Of a stretch of DNA of 64,000 nucleotides, positions 1 through 7,863 are shown in pieces. Where the stretch lies: contig JAXMCI010000044.1 of the NCBI GenBank assembly GCA_046349435.1, positions 1 through 64,000 on the forward strand. Direction: 5' to 3'. Position numbers and translations under genes: made by a program. The stretch comes from JAXMCI01 sp046349435 (GTDB lineage Bacteria > Pseudomonadota > Alphaproteobacteria > Dongiales > Dongiaceae). The notes beneath the pieces were generated by a model. That model had not been told where the DNA came from. It saw nothing but the letters and a program-made list of their open reading frames with translations, and did no database searches. Each line of letters begins with the position of its first letter. The first letter of the stretch is position 1.

Positions 1-11
1 GGAGGACCCGC

Positions 12-959
12 GTGACGCCGGTGATGGCGTTCGAGGATGTCTCGGTACGCTTTGTCAGCGGGCCGGCCTGGGCACGGCGGCACACCGATGCGCTGGCCGG
101 CCTCAGCCTCGAGATCGCCGCCGGGGAGACCCTCGGCGTGGTTGGCGAGTCGGGCTCGGGCAAGACGACCCTCGGCCGCCTCGCGCTCGGCCTGCTGCGT
201 CCGACGGCCGGTCGGGTCCGGTTCGGTGGCAAGCCGGTCGAGAGCCGCGCCGGCTACCCGCGCGGCAGCGTCGCCGCTGTGCTGCAGCATCCGCAATGGT
301 CGCTGAACCCGCGGCTGTCGATCGGCAGCTCGATCGCCGAGCCGCTGACCGTGCTGGGCGGCTGCGCCCGCCCGGAGCGACAGCGCCGGGTCGCCGAGAT
401 GATGGGCCTGGTCGGGCTCGACGCGGCCCTCCTGCCCCGCTATCCCCACGAGCTGTCCGGCGGTCAGCGCCAGCGCGCGTCGATCGCCCGCGCGCTGATC
501 ACGCACCCGCGCTTCATCGTGTTCGACGAGGCGACCAGCGCACTCGACGTATCGGTGCAGGCGCAGATCCTGAACCTGGTCCTCGCCCTGCAGCAGCAGG
601 CGGGCTTCGCCGCGCTCTTCATCTCGCACGATCTCGCTGCCGTGCGCTACGTGGCGCGGCGGGTCACCGTGCTCTATGCCGGCCGGCTGATGGAGCTGGC
701 CGAGAGCGCGGGTCTCTACCGGCCGGCGGCACACCCCTACACGCGCTGCCTGCAGCAGGCGAGCGGCCTGATCGATGCTCCCGCCTATCGCCTTGCGGGC
801 CCGTTCGGAGCAGCCGCCGGCGATTGCTGCCCGCTGCATCCCCGCTGCCCCCTCGCCGTCGAGCGGTGCGCGCGGGAGCGGCCGGTGCCGCCGGCCGCCG
901 ATGCCGGCCGCGTCGCCTGCCATCGCGCCGCGGAGCTCGCCAATGGATCGAACCCCTAG
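12..959 (+). CDS. Peptide ABC transporter ATP-binding protein (DppF/OppF type)
   Basis: One of the two ATPases expected to drive a dipeptide/oligopeptide importer at the inner membrane. The 315-aa protein has a Walker A motif GESGSGKTT near residues 45-53, the ABC signature LSGGQRQR, Walker B ending VFDEATSALD, a switch His (ISHDL), and a C-terminal oligopeptide/dipeptide (oligo_HPY) tail with the usual HPRCP and further Cys residues. The GTG start is preceded by GGAGG at positions 1-5 with a 6-nt gap. The other transporter genes should lie left of the window. The P1 peptidase follows 15 nt downstream, so the locus probably couples peptide import to hydrolysis. The exact substrate (dipeptide, oligopeptide, nickel or another solute) cannot be told from the ATPase alone. 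Confidence 0.9.
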   Translation: MTPVMAFEDVSVRFVSGPAWARRHTDALAGLSLEIAAGETLGVVGESGSGKTTLGRLALGLLRPTAGRVRFGGKPVESRAGYPRGSVAAVLQHPQWSLNPRLSIGSSIAEPLTVLGGCARPERQRRVAEMMGLVGLDAALLPRYPHELSGGQRQRASIARALITHPRFIVFDEATSALDVSVQAQILNLVLALQQQAGFAALFISHDLAAVRYVARRVTVLYAGRLMELAESAGLYRPAAHPYTRCLQQASGLIDAPAYRLAGPFGAAAGDCCPLHPRCPLAVERCARERPVPPAADAGRVACHRAAELANGSNP

Positions 960-974
960 GAGGAGAAGCCTTCG

Positions 975-2270
975 ATGATCGGTCAGCAGGATCTCGTGCC
1001 GCGGACCCGGCGGGACGGGCGCTCGCTCGCGCTCGACTTCCCCTCGCTTCACATCGGCGTCGCCGAGTATGACGAGGGGCCTACCGGCGCCACCGTATTC
1101 TGGTTTCCGGACCGCGCGATCGGCGCGGTGGACGTGCGCGGCGGCGCGCCGGGTGCCTACAACCTCGACTGGCTGCGGCTCGGCTATGATTTCCCCAACC
1201 TCGACGCCATCACCATCGCCGGCGGCTCCTGGTACGGGCTCGGCGCCTCGGCCGGAGTGGCCGCCGCGTTGAAGGACCGGGGCCACCGCAGCGGCCACTG
1301 GGCCAACCTCGCCAACGTCGCGGGGGCCATCATCTACGACTACGGAACCCGCCGTCTCACCCCGTACCACCCCGACGACCGGCTCGGCCGCGCCGCCCTC
1401 GAGGCGGCGGCGCCGGGTGCCTTCCCGCTCGGCGCGCGGGGCGCCGGCCGGCACACGATGCAGGGCTCCTATTTCGGGCTCTGGCTGCATTCCGGCCAGG
1501 GCGGCGCGTGCCGCAGCCTGGGGCCGACCCGCATCGCCTGCTTCAGCGTGGTCAATGCCGTCGGGGTGGTTGCCGACCATGACGGCAACGTCGCCTGCGG
1601 CACCCAGCGGATGGCGGCCGCCGAGCGGCGCGTCGCCGACCTCATCGCCCTGGTTCCCGACAAGGTGAGGACCCAGACGGGCAGCATCATGGGCGTGCGG
1701 ACCGAGATGAATCCCGCCAACACCACGATCTCCCTGGTGGTGACGAATCAGAAGCTGAATTTCGCGCAGCTGCAGCGCCTGGCCATCCAGGTGCACACCT
1801 CGATGGGCCGCTGCATCCAGCCTCTCGGCACAGTGAACGATGGGGACATCCTGTTCGCCGTCTCGACCGCGGAGATCGACAACCCGGCCCTGCATCCCAC
1901 CGACCTCGCCACCGTCGCCTCCGAGGTGATGTGGTCGGCGGTGCTGGCGAGCGTCCCGGAGATCGTCGTGCCCGCCGACGATGCGCCCCCGCTTCCTGCC
2001 GAGCGGCTGCCCGGCCGGTTCACCTTCGCGCCGGGCGTGGGGCTCGAGGTGCGAGCCGACCCGGCCGGGCTGGCTCTCAGGATCGCGGCCGATCGCGACA
2101 TCTTCGGCCTGCCCCCGGGAACCGAGCTGAAGGCAACGGGCCGCCGGGCAAACGGCTTCAGCGTCGGCAAGGCGTTTCTCGACGAGATCCGCTTCCAGGC
2201 CGACGAATCCGGTGCCATCCGTCTGGTGCTCAATCCCGGGCCCTGGCAACAGATCGGTACGCTTGGCTAG
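975..2270 (+). CDS. P1 family (S58) peptidase, DmpA/NylC-like Ntn hydrolase
   Basis: A 431-aa member of the P1/DmpA family, whose members are autoprocessing N-terminal-nucleophile amidases (D-aminopeptidases, beta-peptidyl aminopeptidases, 6-aminohexanoate-oligomer hydrolase). The motif ANTTISLVVTN near residues 248-258 places an Asn249-Thr250 bond where such enzymes self-cleave, so Thr250 is the predicted nucleophile and the chain should mature into about 249-aa and 182-aa subunits. A glycine-rich stretch (GGSWYGLGASAG) near residue 80 is typical of the family. An AGGAGGAG ribosome site lies 7 nt before the ATG. There is no signal peptide, so it is probably cytosolic. It lies directly after a peptide-importer ATPase, which suggests it hydrolyses imported peptides or amides. 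The substrate is unknown. Confidence 0.85.
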   Translation: MIGQQDLVPRTRRDGRSLALDFPSLHIGVAEYDEGPTGATVFWFPDRAIGAVDVRGGAPGAYNLDWLRLGYDFPNLDAITIAGGSWYGLGASAGVAAALKDRGHRSGHWANLANVAGAIIYDYGTRRLTPYHPDDRLGRAALEAAAPGAFPLGARGAGRHTMQGSYFGLWLHSGQGGACRSLGPTRIACFSVVNAVGVVADHDGNVACGTQRMAAAERRVADLIALVPDKVRTQTGSIMGVRTEMNPANTTISLVVTNQKLNFAQLQRLAIQVHTSMGRCIQPLGTVNDGDILFAVSTAEIDNPALHPTDLATVASEVMWSAVLASVPEIVVPADDAPPLPAERLPGRFTFAPGVGLEVRADPAGLALRIAADRDIFGLPPGTELKATGRRANGFSVGKAFLDEIRFQADESGAIRLVLNPGPWQQIGTLG

Positions 2271-2303
2271 AAGCGGCCGCTCCAAGCCGCCTGCGACCGC
2301 CCC

Positions 2304-5300
2304 CTACCCGCTCCCGAACACCACGAACGCGGCCCAGTAGTACGGGTCGGCGTACGGCCGCTCGTTCGGCGCGGCGAGCGCATGGCGGCGCAGCTCGCGC
2401 TCCAGCTGCGGTGCGGCGAGCGGCGCGGCGCCGCCGTCGCGCAGCGCCTTGTAGAAGCGGTGCAGCGACCGGTTGGTCGCGTCGCGCAGCCAGCGCTGGG
2501 CCTGGCGGAGCGCGTCCGCCGGGGTCCGGCGCTCGCCGACCAGCCCCTCGTAGAGCCGGCGGGCGAGCAGCATGGCGGCGGCGTCGTCGACCCGCCACAG
2601 GGTGCAGGCGACCGCCGCCGCGCCGGCCCGCAGGAAGGCGGCCGGCAGGCCGAGGAACTCGTCCGGCCGCGCCATGTCCGTCCGGCCGCTCTCGCAGGCC
2701 GACAGCGTCACCAGCCGGCACTCGGCGAGGTCGAGATTGAGCACGATCCAGCGGTGGCCGGCGAGGAAGAAGTCCTGCAGCGGGCGTCGCCCCTCCGCGA
2801 CGGCCATGATCTCCTCGCTGTCGAGCGTCGCCTGGTCGTGCGCCAGGTGCAGCCCCGCATAGTTGCCGCCGGCCGTCGTGTAGTAGGCATGGCAGCTGAG
2901 ATGCAGATAGGCCTTGCCGGGCACCGCGGCCTTCAGCGCGCCGCCGCTCGCCGCCGGCCCCTCGATCAGCCGGGCCTGCGGCGCGGCGAACAGGCCCGCC
3001 ACCAAGGCGCCCTCCGCGCGGCCATAGGCGAGATCGCCCAGCGGATCGACGGCGCCGAGCAGGCTGTCTGCGGCCCTCGCAGCGGCGGCACGGCGCTGCA
3101 TCAGCGACAGCAGGTAGGCGCTCGGCGCGTACGACACCGCATAGGCGTCGAGCAGGCCGCCGGCCTGTCCCGGCTTCGGCGCCGCCGCGTGCAGCGGCAG
3201 CATGCCGAGCCCGCCCTGCGGCAGGATCGCCACCGGGGCGCCGTCCGCCAGCCCCAGGGCCTGCAGCCGGGCGGCGACGGGGCCGGCGAAGAGCCGCCAC
3301 AGCCGCTCGCAGGCCGTCGTCACGGCGCGGCGGCGCTGGGCGCGGTCGGCGGCGGACTGCGCGGCGGCCCATTCGGCCAGCAGCGCGATCAGGTCGTTGT
3401 CGGTGAAGGCGTCGAGCCACAGCAGGTCGTCCGGCGCCGGCGCGCCCCGGCCATGCGGCACGACCAGGACGCAGCAGCCGACGATGCTGAAGACCGGCAG
3501 CACCAGCGCGCCCCCTGGCGGCGCGAGCCCGGCGAGCTCGCGCGCGCCGATCGCCTGGGGCAGCGCCTCCGGCGCGTCCGTCCTGATCCGCTCCAGGACC
3601 TCGAGCCAGGCCTGCCAGGCGGACCGGCTCATCGCCTCGAGCAGGGTCGCCACCTGCTCGCGGCTGTCGCGACGGGTCGGCACCAGCTTGGTCGTGCGCA
3701 GAGTGCGAACCCCCTGCCGCGCCCGCCGCAGCTCCTCGCGCAGCGGCTCGGGCAGCCGCTCCTCCCGGATGTCGGACGCCTCCAGCTCCTCCGAGAGCAG
3801 CCGGCTCCGCCCGGCCTCGAGCAGCCCGATCCCCTCCTCGAACCGCTCGAGGCGGAAGCAGGCATAGGCCGCCGCCGAATAGGCGGTGCCGAAATCGCCG
3901 AAGACCTCCCGCCGCTGCTCCTCGACCCAGGTCGATGCGAGCATCGCCTCGGTCCTGGCGATCACCGAGCGGTAGGCGGCGAGCGCACCCTCCCAGTCGC
4001 GGCTGCCCAGCGCCGCCAGCGCCTGGCGCAGATCGGGCCCCCGCGGGTCGCGCGACTGCAGCACCAGGGCGCGCTGCTGCGCGGCCTGCCGCAGCCGCGC
4101 GGCCGTCTCCTGCAGGCGCTCCCGCTCGCCCAGCTTCGCCTGCGCCGCCACGGCCCGCTCGAGATGGGCGATCGCCTGGTCGAGGTTGTCCAGCGGATCG
4201 CCGATCCGGCGCTCGAGGAAGGCGTTCCCGACGTTGAACTGCATGGCGGCCCAGTTGCCCGGCTGGTCCTCGCGCTCGACCAGCCCGGCGCCCGCCTGGA
4301 AGCAGCGCAGCGCAGCCTCGAGATGCTGCGCCCGGTCGCCCTCCCGGCGCTGATAGTGCAGGAAGCCGAGCGCGTCGCAGATCGCCAGCCGGCCATGGCC
4401 GTCCCCGAGCGCCTCGTAGGCCGCCGCGGCCGCCTCGTAGTGGGCGATGGCTTCCTCCTCGTCGGCCGCGGAGCGGCGATGCTCCCAGCACCAGGCGGCG
4501 AGCCGGGCCCGGCTGTCGGCCGAGAGCGCGAGCCACGGCCCGCAGGCGAAGCCCGCCGTCGCCACCGCCTCCCAGGCCGGCCGCGCCAGCAGGCCGGCGC
4601 CGTCCTCCGCCGCGGCGTCGACCGCCGCCAGGGTCGCCTGCAGCTCGGCCCAGAGCAGCGGGTTCTCGGCGCGCGTCAGCCGGCGCGTCGCCTCGAGCAG
4701 CCCGACGGTCGCCGCGTCGCGCAGCCCCGAGCGCATGGCGTGGGCCGTCGCCCCCAGCAGGTCGTTCAGCGGCGCCGTCGGCAGATAGACCCGAGCCGGG
4801 GGGAGAAGCGCAGGGATGGCGGATGCGCCGGCGCGGCGGCAGCCGGCGAGCATGCCGCCCAGCGCGCGCAGCCGGGCGATCTTCGCGCCGTCGCCGGCCT
4901 GCCGCGCCGCCGCGATCCTCTCATCGAGCAGCGCCGCGGCCTCCGGCTCCAGGAGCCCGGGATGGCGGCCGAGCAGATATTGCTGCTGCCATCCAGAACC
5001 CGCCCGGCACAGCGCCTCCACCAGGTCGGCCGGCGCCGGCGGCGCCGCGGGATCGGCCAGCTCGGCCGGCATCAGCGGGCGCGCGACGACGGCGATCTCC
5101 TCGACCAGGGCGTCGTCCCAAAGCCCGGCCAGCCCCGCCTTGAGCGTGCCCAGCGCGTGGACCAGCTGGTTGTGGTCGTCGAGGCTGGTGGTGCCGGGCG
5201 AGGGCGAGAACAGCAGCCGCGGCTGGCGCTCGCGCACGGCCAGGAACGGCGCGTTGACATCGATGCTCCGGGCGCAGGAGGCGCAGCGGAAGGTGCAGAG

Positions 5301-5456
5301 GCTGCCGTCGCGGATCGCCGCCGCGAGGTCCGGGCGATGGCGCGTGTCGACGACGATCCACATCGTCGGCGCCCAGTCGGCGCGGCAGGCGGGGCAGCGG
5401 GCGAACGGCGGCAGCCCGGCCGAGAGATCGTGCGGGGGCAGCCGCCCCTCAGCCAT
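2304..5456 (-). CDS. CpXC-TPR-CHAT domain protein (predicted caspase-like protease)
   Basis: A 1050-aa multidomain protein. Residues about 15-85 resemble the CpXC zinc domain (C21-x2-C24 and C58-x2-C61 around a hydrophobic core). The middle, about residues 330-550, is helical with TPR-like repeats. The last about 400 residues form a CHAT domain with both catalytic residues of the caspase-like fold: His856 in LSCHAYY and Cys921 in LSACESG. It looks catalytically intact. CHAT proteins include separase relatives and the TPR-CHAT protease of type III-E CRISPR systems; no CRISPR components are present here. The start overlaps the preceding gene by 8 nt with no clear ribosome site of its own, implying translational coupling. 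I infer a sensor (CpXC/TPR) plus protease acting on, or with, the neighbour. The true substrate is unknown. Confidence 0.85.
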   Translation of the reverse strand: MAEGRLPPHDLSAGLPPFARCPACRADWAPTMWIVVDTRHRPDLAAAIRDGSLCTFRCASCARSIDVNAPFLAVRERQPRLLFSPSPGTTSLDDHNQLVHALGTLKAGLAGLWDDALVEEIAVVARPLMPAELADPAAPPAPADLVEALCRAGSGWQQQYLLGRHPGLLEPEAAALLDERIAAARQAGDGAKIARLRALGGMLAGCRRAGASAIPALLPPARVYLPTAPLNDLLGATAHAMRSGLRDAATVGLLEATRRLTRAENPLLWAELQATLAAVDAAAEDGAGLLARPAWEAVATAGFACGPWLALSADSRARLAAWCWEHRRSAADEEEAIAHYEAAAAAYEALGDGHGRLAICDALGFLHYQRREGDRAQHLEAALRCFQAGAGLVEREDQPGNWAAMQFNVGNAFLERRIGDPLDNLDQAIAHLERAVAAQAKLGERERLQETAARLRQAAQQRALVLQSRDPRGPDLRQALAALGSRDWEGALAAYRSVIARTEAMLASTWVEEQRREVFGDFGTAYSAAAYACFRLERFEEGIGLLEAGRSRLLSEELEASDIREERLPEPLREELRRARQGVRTLRTTKLVPTRRDSREQVATLLEAMSRSAWQAWLEVLERIRTDAPEALPQAIGARELAGLAPPGGALVLPVFSIVGCCVLVVPHGRGAPAPDDLLWLDAFTDNDLIALLAEWAAAQSAADRAQRRRAVTTACERLWRLFAGPVAARLQALGLADGAPVAILPQGGLGMLPLHAAAPKPGQAGGLLDAYAVSYAPSAYLLSLMQRRAAAARAADSLLGAVDPLGDLAYGRAEGALVAGLFAAPQARLIEGPAASGGALKAAVPGKAYLHLSCHAYYTTAGGNYAGLHLAHDQATLDSEEIMAVAEGRRPLQDFFLAGHRWIVLNLDLAECRLVTLSACESGRTDMARPDEFLGLPAAFLRAGAAAVACTLWRVDDAAAMLLARRLYEGLVGERRTPADALRQAQRWLRDATNRSLHRFYKALRDGGAAPLAAPQLERELRRHALAAPNERPYADPYYWAAFVVFGSG

Positions 5457-6591
5457 TGGGCAGCCAGTCCCCCAGCAGGTCGCGCGCCTTCACGACGTCG
5501 TCGGCATAGGCGAGCGCCTCCCCTTCCAGGCTCTCGCCGGCGCCGATCCCGAGCAGCTCCCGATCGGCCCGCTCGTCCGGCAGCCAGGCGGCCTCCCGGG
5601 CCGCCGGGGCGAGCGCGGCGTGACGTTCGCGCACCGGCTCCTTGACCAGCTCGCTGCAGCGCAGATAGCAGGCCTTGACGATCAGCTCCGCCTCGGCCCG
5701 CAGGTAGTTGGGCTCGGCGCGCAGGAAGGTCTGCGCCTCCTTGATCAGCGCCCGGCACTTGGTCCAGGCGCCCTGCCGCGCCGCATCGTCGACCAGCGGG
5801 TCGTCGATCAGGCTCTGGGCGACGTCCTCGGCCTCGCGCAGGCGCTCGTCCCAGGGCGTGCCGGTCCCCAGGTCGCGCGAGCGCACCGGCGTCTTGCGCA
5901 CCTCGATGATGACGTAGGACAGCCCGGAGAGCGGCCGGCCGCCGGCCAGCAGGCGATGATCCCTGACCTCGAGGGCGGGCAGCGGCGAGGGGATCGGGTT
6001 CTCGGCGTCGCGCGATCCGAGGATCGCGTAGTAGCCCGCGGCGAGGTCGCCGGTCGCCAGGTTGAAGTCGCCGGTGAACTGCAGCACCGGCTCCTGCTCC
6101 TCCGCCGGGATGAAGGTCTGGATGATGTCGTTGGCGAGCGCGCTGACCGTCTTGGCGATGGCGATGCCCCCCGGCGCCAGCGACAGGGCCGCCGAGAAGC
6201 TCTCCTTGTTGACCAGCGACCCGAGCTGCGCGATGCGGTTCTCCTTGTCGAGGTAGAACTCGATCGACAGCGTCACCTGCGGCATGACGGCCGGGGTCAG
6301 GTCCACCAGGTTGACGGCGAGCCCGAGCTGCTCGTCGACGCGCTGCCGCACGGCACGCGTCTGCTGCAGCGAGCGCAGGCCGCGCTCGCCGAGCAGGGCG
6401 TGGTGCAGGTCGACCTGGGTCGAGACGAGCACCGACCTGACCTTGCTCCAGATCGACCCGACGAACGCCACCTGCGCCCCGCAGATGCGGACGGCGAAAT
6501 AGTCGGCGCCGACGCGGACCGGCTCCGCCGGCACCGCCGACGGCACGAAGATCGGAGCCGACGTCCCCAGCGTCGGGTTGTCGCCCGCCAT
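5449..6591 (-). CDS. Unrecognised protein, partner of the CHAT protease
   Basis: A 380-aa protein I do not recognise. It has no signal peptide or obvious membrane segment. The N-terminal half (to about residue 215) alternates beta-like strands with a helix-rich patch. The C-terminal half is charged and helical with two Cys (AWTKC, ACYLRC region). An AGGAGG ribosome site lies 7 nt before the ATG at 6591. Its last 8 nt overlap the start of the CpXC-TPR-CHAT gene, so the two proteins should be made in fixed ratio and probably work together. It may be the protease's substrate, adaptor or inhibitor. The DUF305 gene lies 55 nt upstream on the same strand. Confidence 0.75.
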   Translation of the reverse strand: MAGDNPTLGTSAPIFVPSAVPAEPVRVGADYFAVRICGAQVAFVGSIWSKVRSVLVSTQVDLHHALLGERGLRSLQQTRAVRQRVDEQLGLAVNLVDLTPAVMPQVTLSIEFYLDKENRIAQLGSLVNKESFSAALSLAPGGIAIAKTVSALANDIIQTFIPAEEQEPVLQFTGDFNLATGDLAAGYYAILGSRDAENPIPSPLPALEVRDHRLLAGGRPLSGLSYVIIEVRKTPVRSRDLGTGTPWDERLREAEDVAQSLIDDPLVDDAARQGAWTKCRALIKEAQTFLRAEPNYLRAEAELIVKACYLRCSELVKEPVRERHAALAPAAREAAWLPDERADRELLGIGAGESLEGEALAYADDVVKARDLLGDWLPNG

Positions 6592-6646
6592 GGCCTGACC
6601 TCCTCCTCGGCTGCGCGCCCCCGCCCCCGGGCGCGCCGCCCGTTAC

Positions 6647-7294
6647 CTACTTGCCAGGGTTCTTCGCCAGCCACGCCTTGAGCAGGGCGATCTCGTCGGT
6701 CTGCGCCTTGATCACCGCCTCGGCCAGCTTCTTGAGATCCTCGTCCTTGCCGTATTGCAGCTCGAGCCGGGCCATGTCGACGGCGCCCTGGTGGTGCGGG
6801 ATCATGACGGCCGCGAAGTCGCGGTCGGGATCGCCGGAGAGCCGCCGCGGCATCTCCCGGTGCATCGCCATGATGGAGCGGCGCAGCGCCCGGGTCGCGT
6901 CGTCGTCGGGGCCGCCCATCGGGCCCGCGCCCATGCCGCCCCAGTGCCGCCGCCGCATGGTGATGCTGTTGCCCTCGATGTCGAGGTCGGCCCCGCCGCG
7001 GGCCGCCGCGCCCGGGCTCATGCCGCCGGCCGCGCCGGCGCCCATGCCGCGCCCCATCATCTGCTGCATGGTGCCCATCATCTGCTGCATCTGGCCCATC
7101 ATCTGCTGCATCGGGCCCATCATGGCCTGCATCGACCGCATCATCTGCTCCATCTGGTCCATGCGGTCCTGCAGCTCGGCGACGCTCGCCGTCGCCTCCT
7201 GGTCGTCGGCATGGGCGCGCGACGCGCCGCCGGCGACCAGTGCGGCCAGCAGCGCCGCCGCCGCGACCCGGCTCAACATCTTGCTGCGCAGCAT
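6647..7294 (-). CDS. DUF305 exported protein with Met-rich coiled segment
   Basis: A 215-aa exported protein. Residues 1-28 are a Sec-type signal peptide ending AHA-DD. Residues about 40-85 form a heptad-like tract extremely rich in Met and Gln (repeats of the type MQQMMG). The C-terminal DUF305 region contains the hallmark HHQGAVDMA near residues 160-168. DUF305 proteins are ferritin-like helical periplasmic proteins, often found with copper or other metal-handling genes. Met-rich tracts bind Cu(I) in other proteins, so a metal role is plausible but inferred. The start at 7294 is chosen for GGGGAGG 6 nt upstream and the signal peptide; an in-frame extension to 7429 has neither. It lies 103 nt after holC. 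Confidence 0.8.
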   Translation of the reverse strand: MLRSKMLSRVAAAALLAALVAGGASRAHADDQEATASVAELQDRMDQMEQMMRSMQAMMGPMQQMMGQMQQMMGTMQQMMGRGMGAGAAGGMSPGAAARGGADLDIEGNSITMRRRHWGGMGAGPMGGPDDDATRALRRSIMAMHREMPRRLSGDPDRDFAAVMIPHHQGAVDMARLELQYGKDEDLKKLAEAVIKAQTDEIALLKAWLAKNPGK

Positions 7295-7397
7295 CGGATC
7301 CTCCCCGTGAGTTGGCCTCGAGGCGTCAGGATACGCCCGGCCCCGGGCCAGGGCGAGGCCCGACCGGACGGCGTCACCGGTCCATCGCCGGGCGCCG

Positions 7398-7847
7398 CTA
7401 GGCCCGCTTCTCCCAGCGCCCGCCGCCATCCTGCTGGTAATAGGAGAGCTCGTGGCCGGCGGCCTTGTAGTCCTTCCAGCGGGCGCGGGCAGCGGCCACC
7501 GCCGCGGCGTCGTTGCCGTCGAACAGCTCGACGCAGAGGGGGTAGCGGTCGACCGCGGCGCTGGCCGCGCCGTCGGTCAGGAACAGCACCGAGGCCTCGT
7601 TCGGGTTCTCGTCGGCGTGCGTCAGCCAGATCGGCTGCAGCTCCGGCGAGCCGTCGCGGGCGGTGCCGTGCGGCAGGAAGCCGCGATCGTCATAGGTCCA
7701 CAGCCAGTGCGCCAGCGCCTCGACCCGCTCGGCCGAGCCGGCCATGACCACCGCCCGCTGGCCGCGGGCGAGCGCCCGCTCCAGCATCTGCGGCAGCGCC
7801 GCCTCGAGGCTGGTGCGCTGCAGATGGTAGAAGCGCACCTCGCTCAT
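7398..7847 (-). CDS. holC: DNA polymerase III chi subunit
   Basis: Clamp-loader accessory subunit that links the replisome to single-stranded-DNA-binding protein. The 149-aa sequence begins with the typical chi pattern (RFYHL near the N-terminus), followed by an EALPQMLERALARGQRAVV segment and the DDRGFLPHG and PIWLT(H) motifs characteristic of HolC. Length is normal for the family. It lies 16 nt downstream of pepA on the same strand, the usual pepA-holC arrangement in proteobacteria, so the two are probably co-transcribed. Confidence 0.92.
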   Translation of the reverse strand: MSEVRFYHLQRTSLEAALPQMLERALARGQRAVVMAGSAERVEALAHWLWTYDDRGFLPHGTARDGSPELQPIWLTHADENPNEASVLFLTDGAASAAVDRYPLCVELFDGNDAAAVAAARARWKDYKAAGHELSYYQQDGGGRWEKRA

Positions 7848-7863
7848 GGCGTGCCGGCGGCCC

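Noticed and set aside
5449..5456. The 8-nt overlap between the 380-aa gene and the CHAT gene as a frameshift
   Set aside because: Both proteins have normal-looking ends; a stop and a start overlap as in translational coupling, with no continuation of either domain into the other frame.
2382..5645. A 1087-codon open frame on the plus strand opposite the CHAT gene
   Set aside because: It is an antisense shadow: very GC-rich DNA has few stop codons, and the translation is Arg/Gln/Pro-rich with no domain pattern, while the reverse strand encodes clear CpXC, TPR and CHAT domains.
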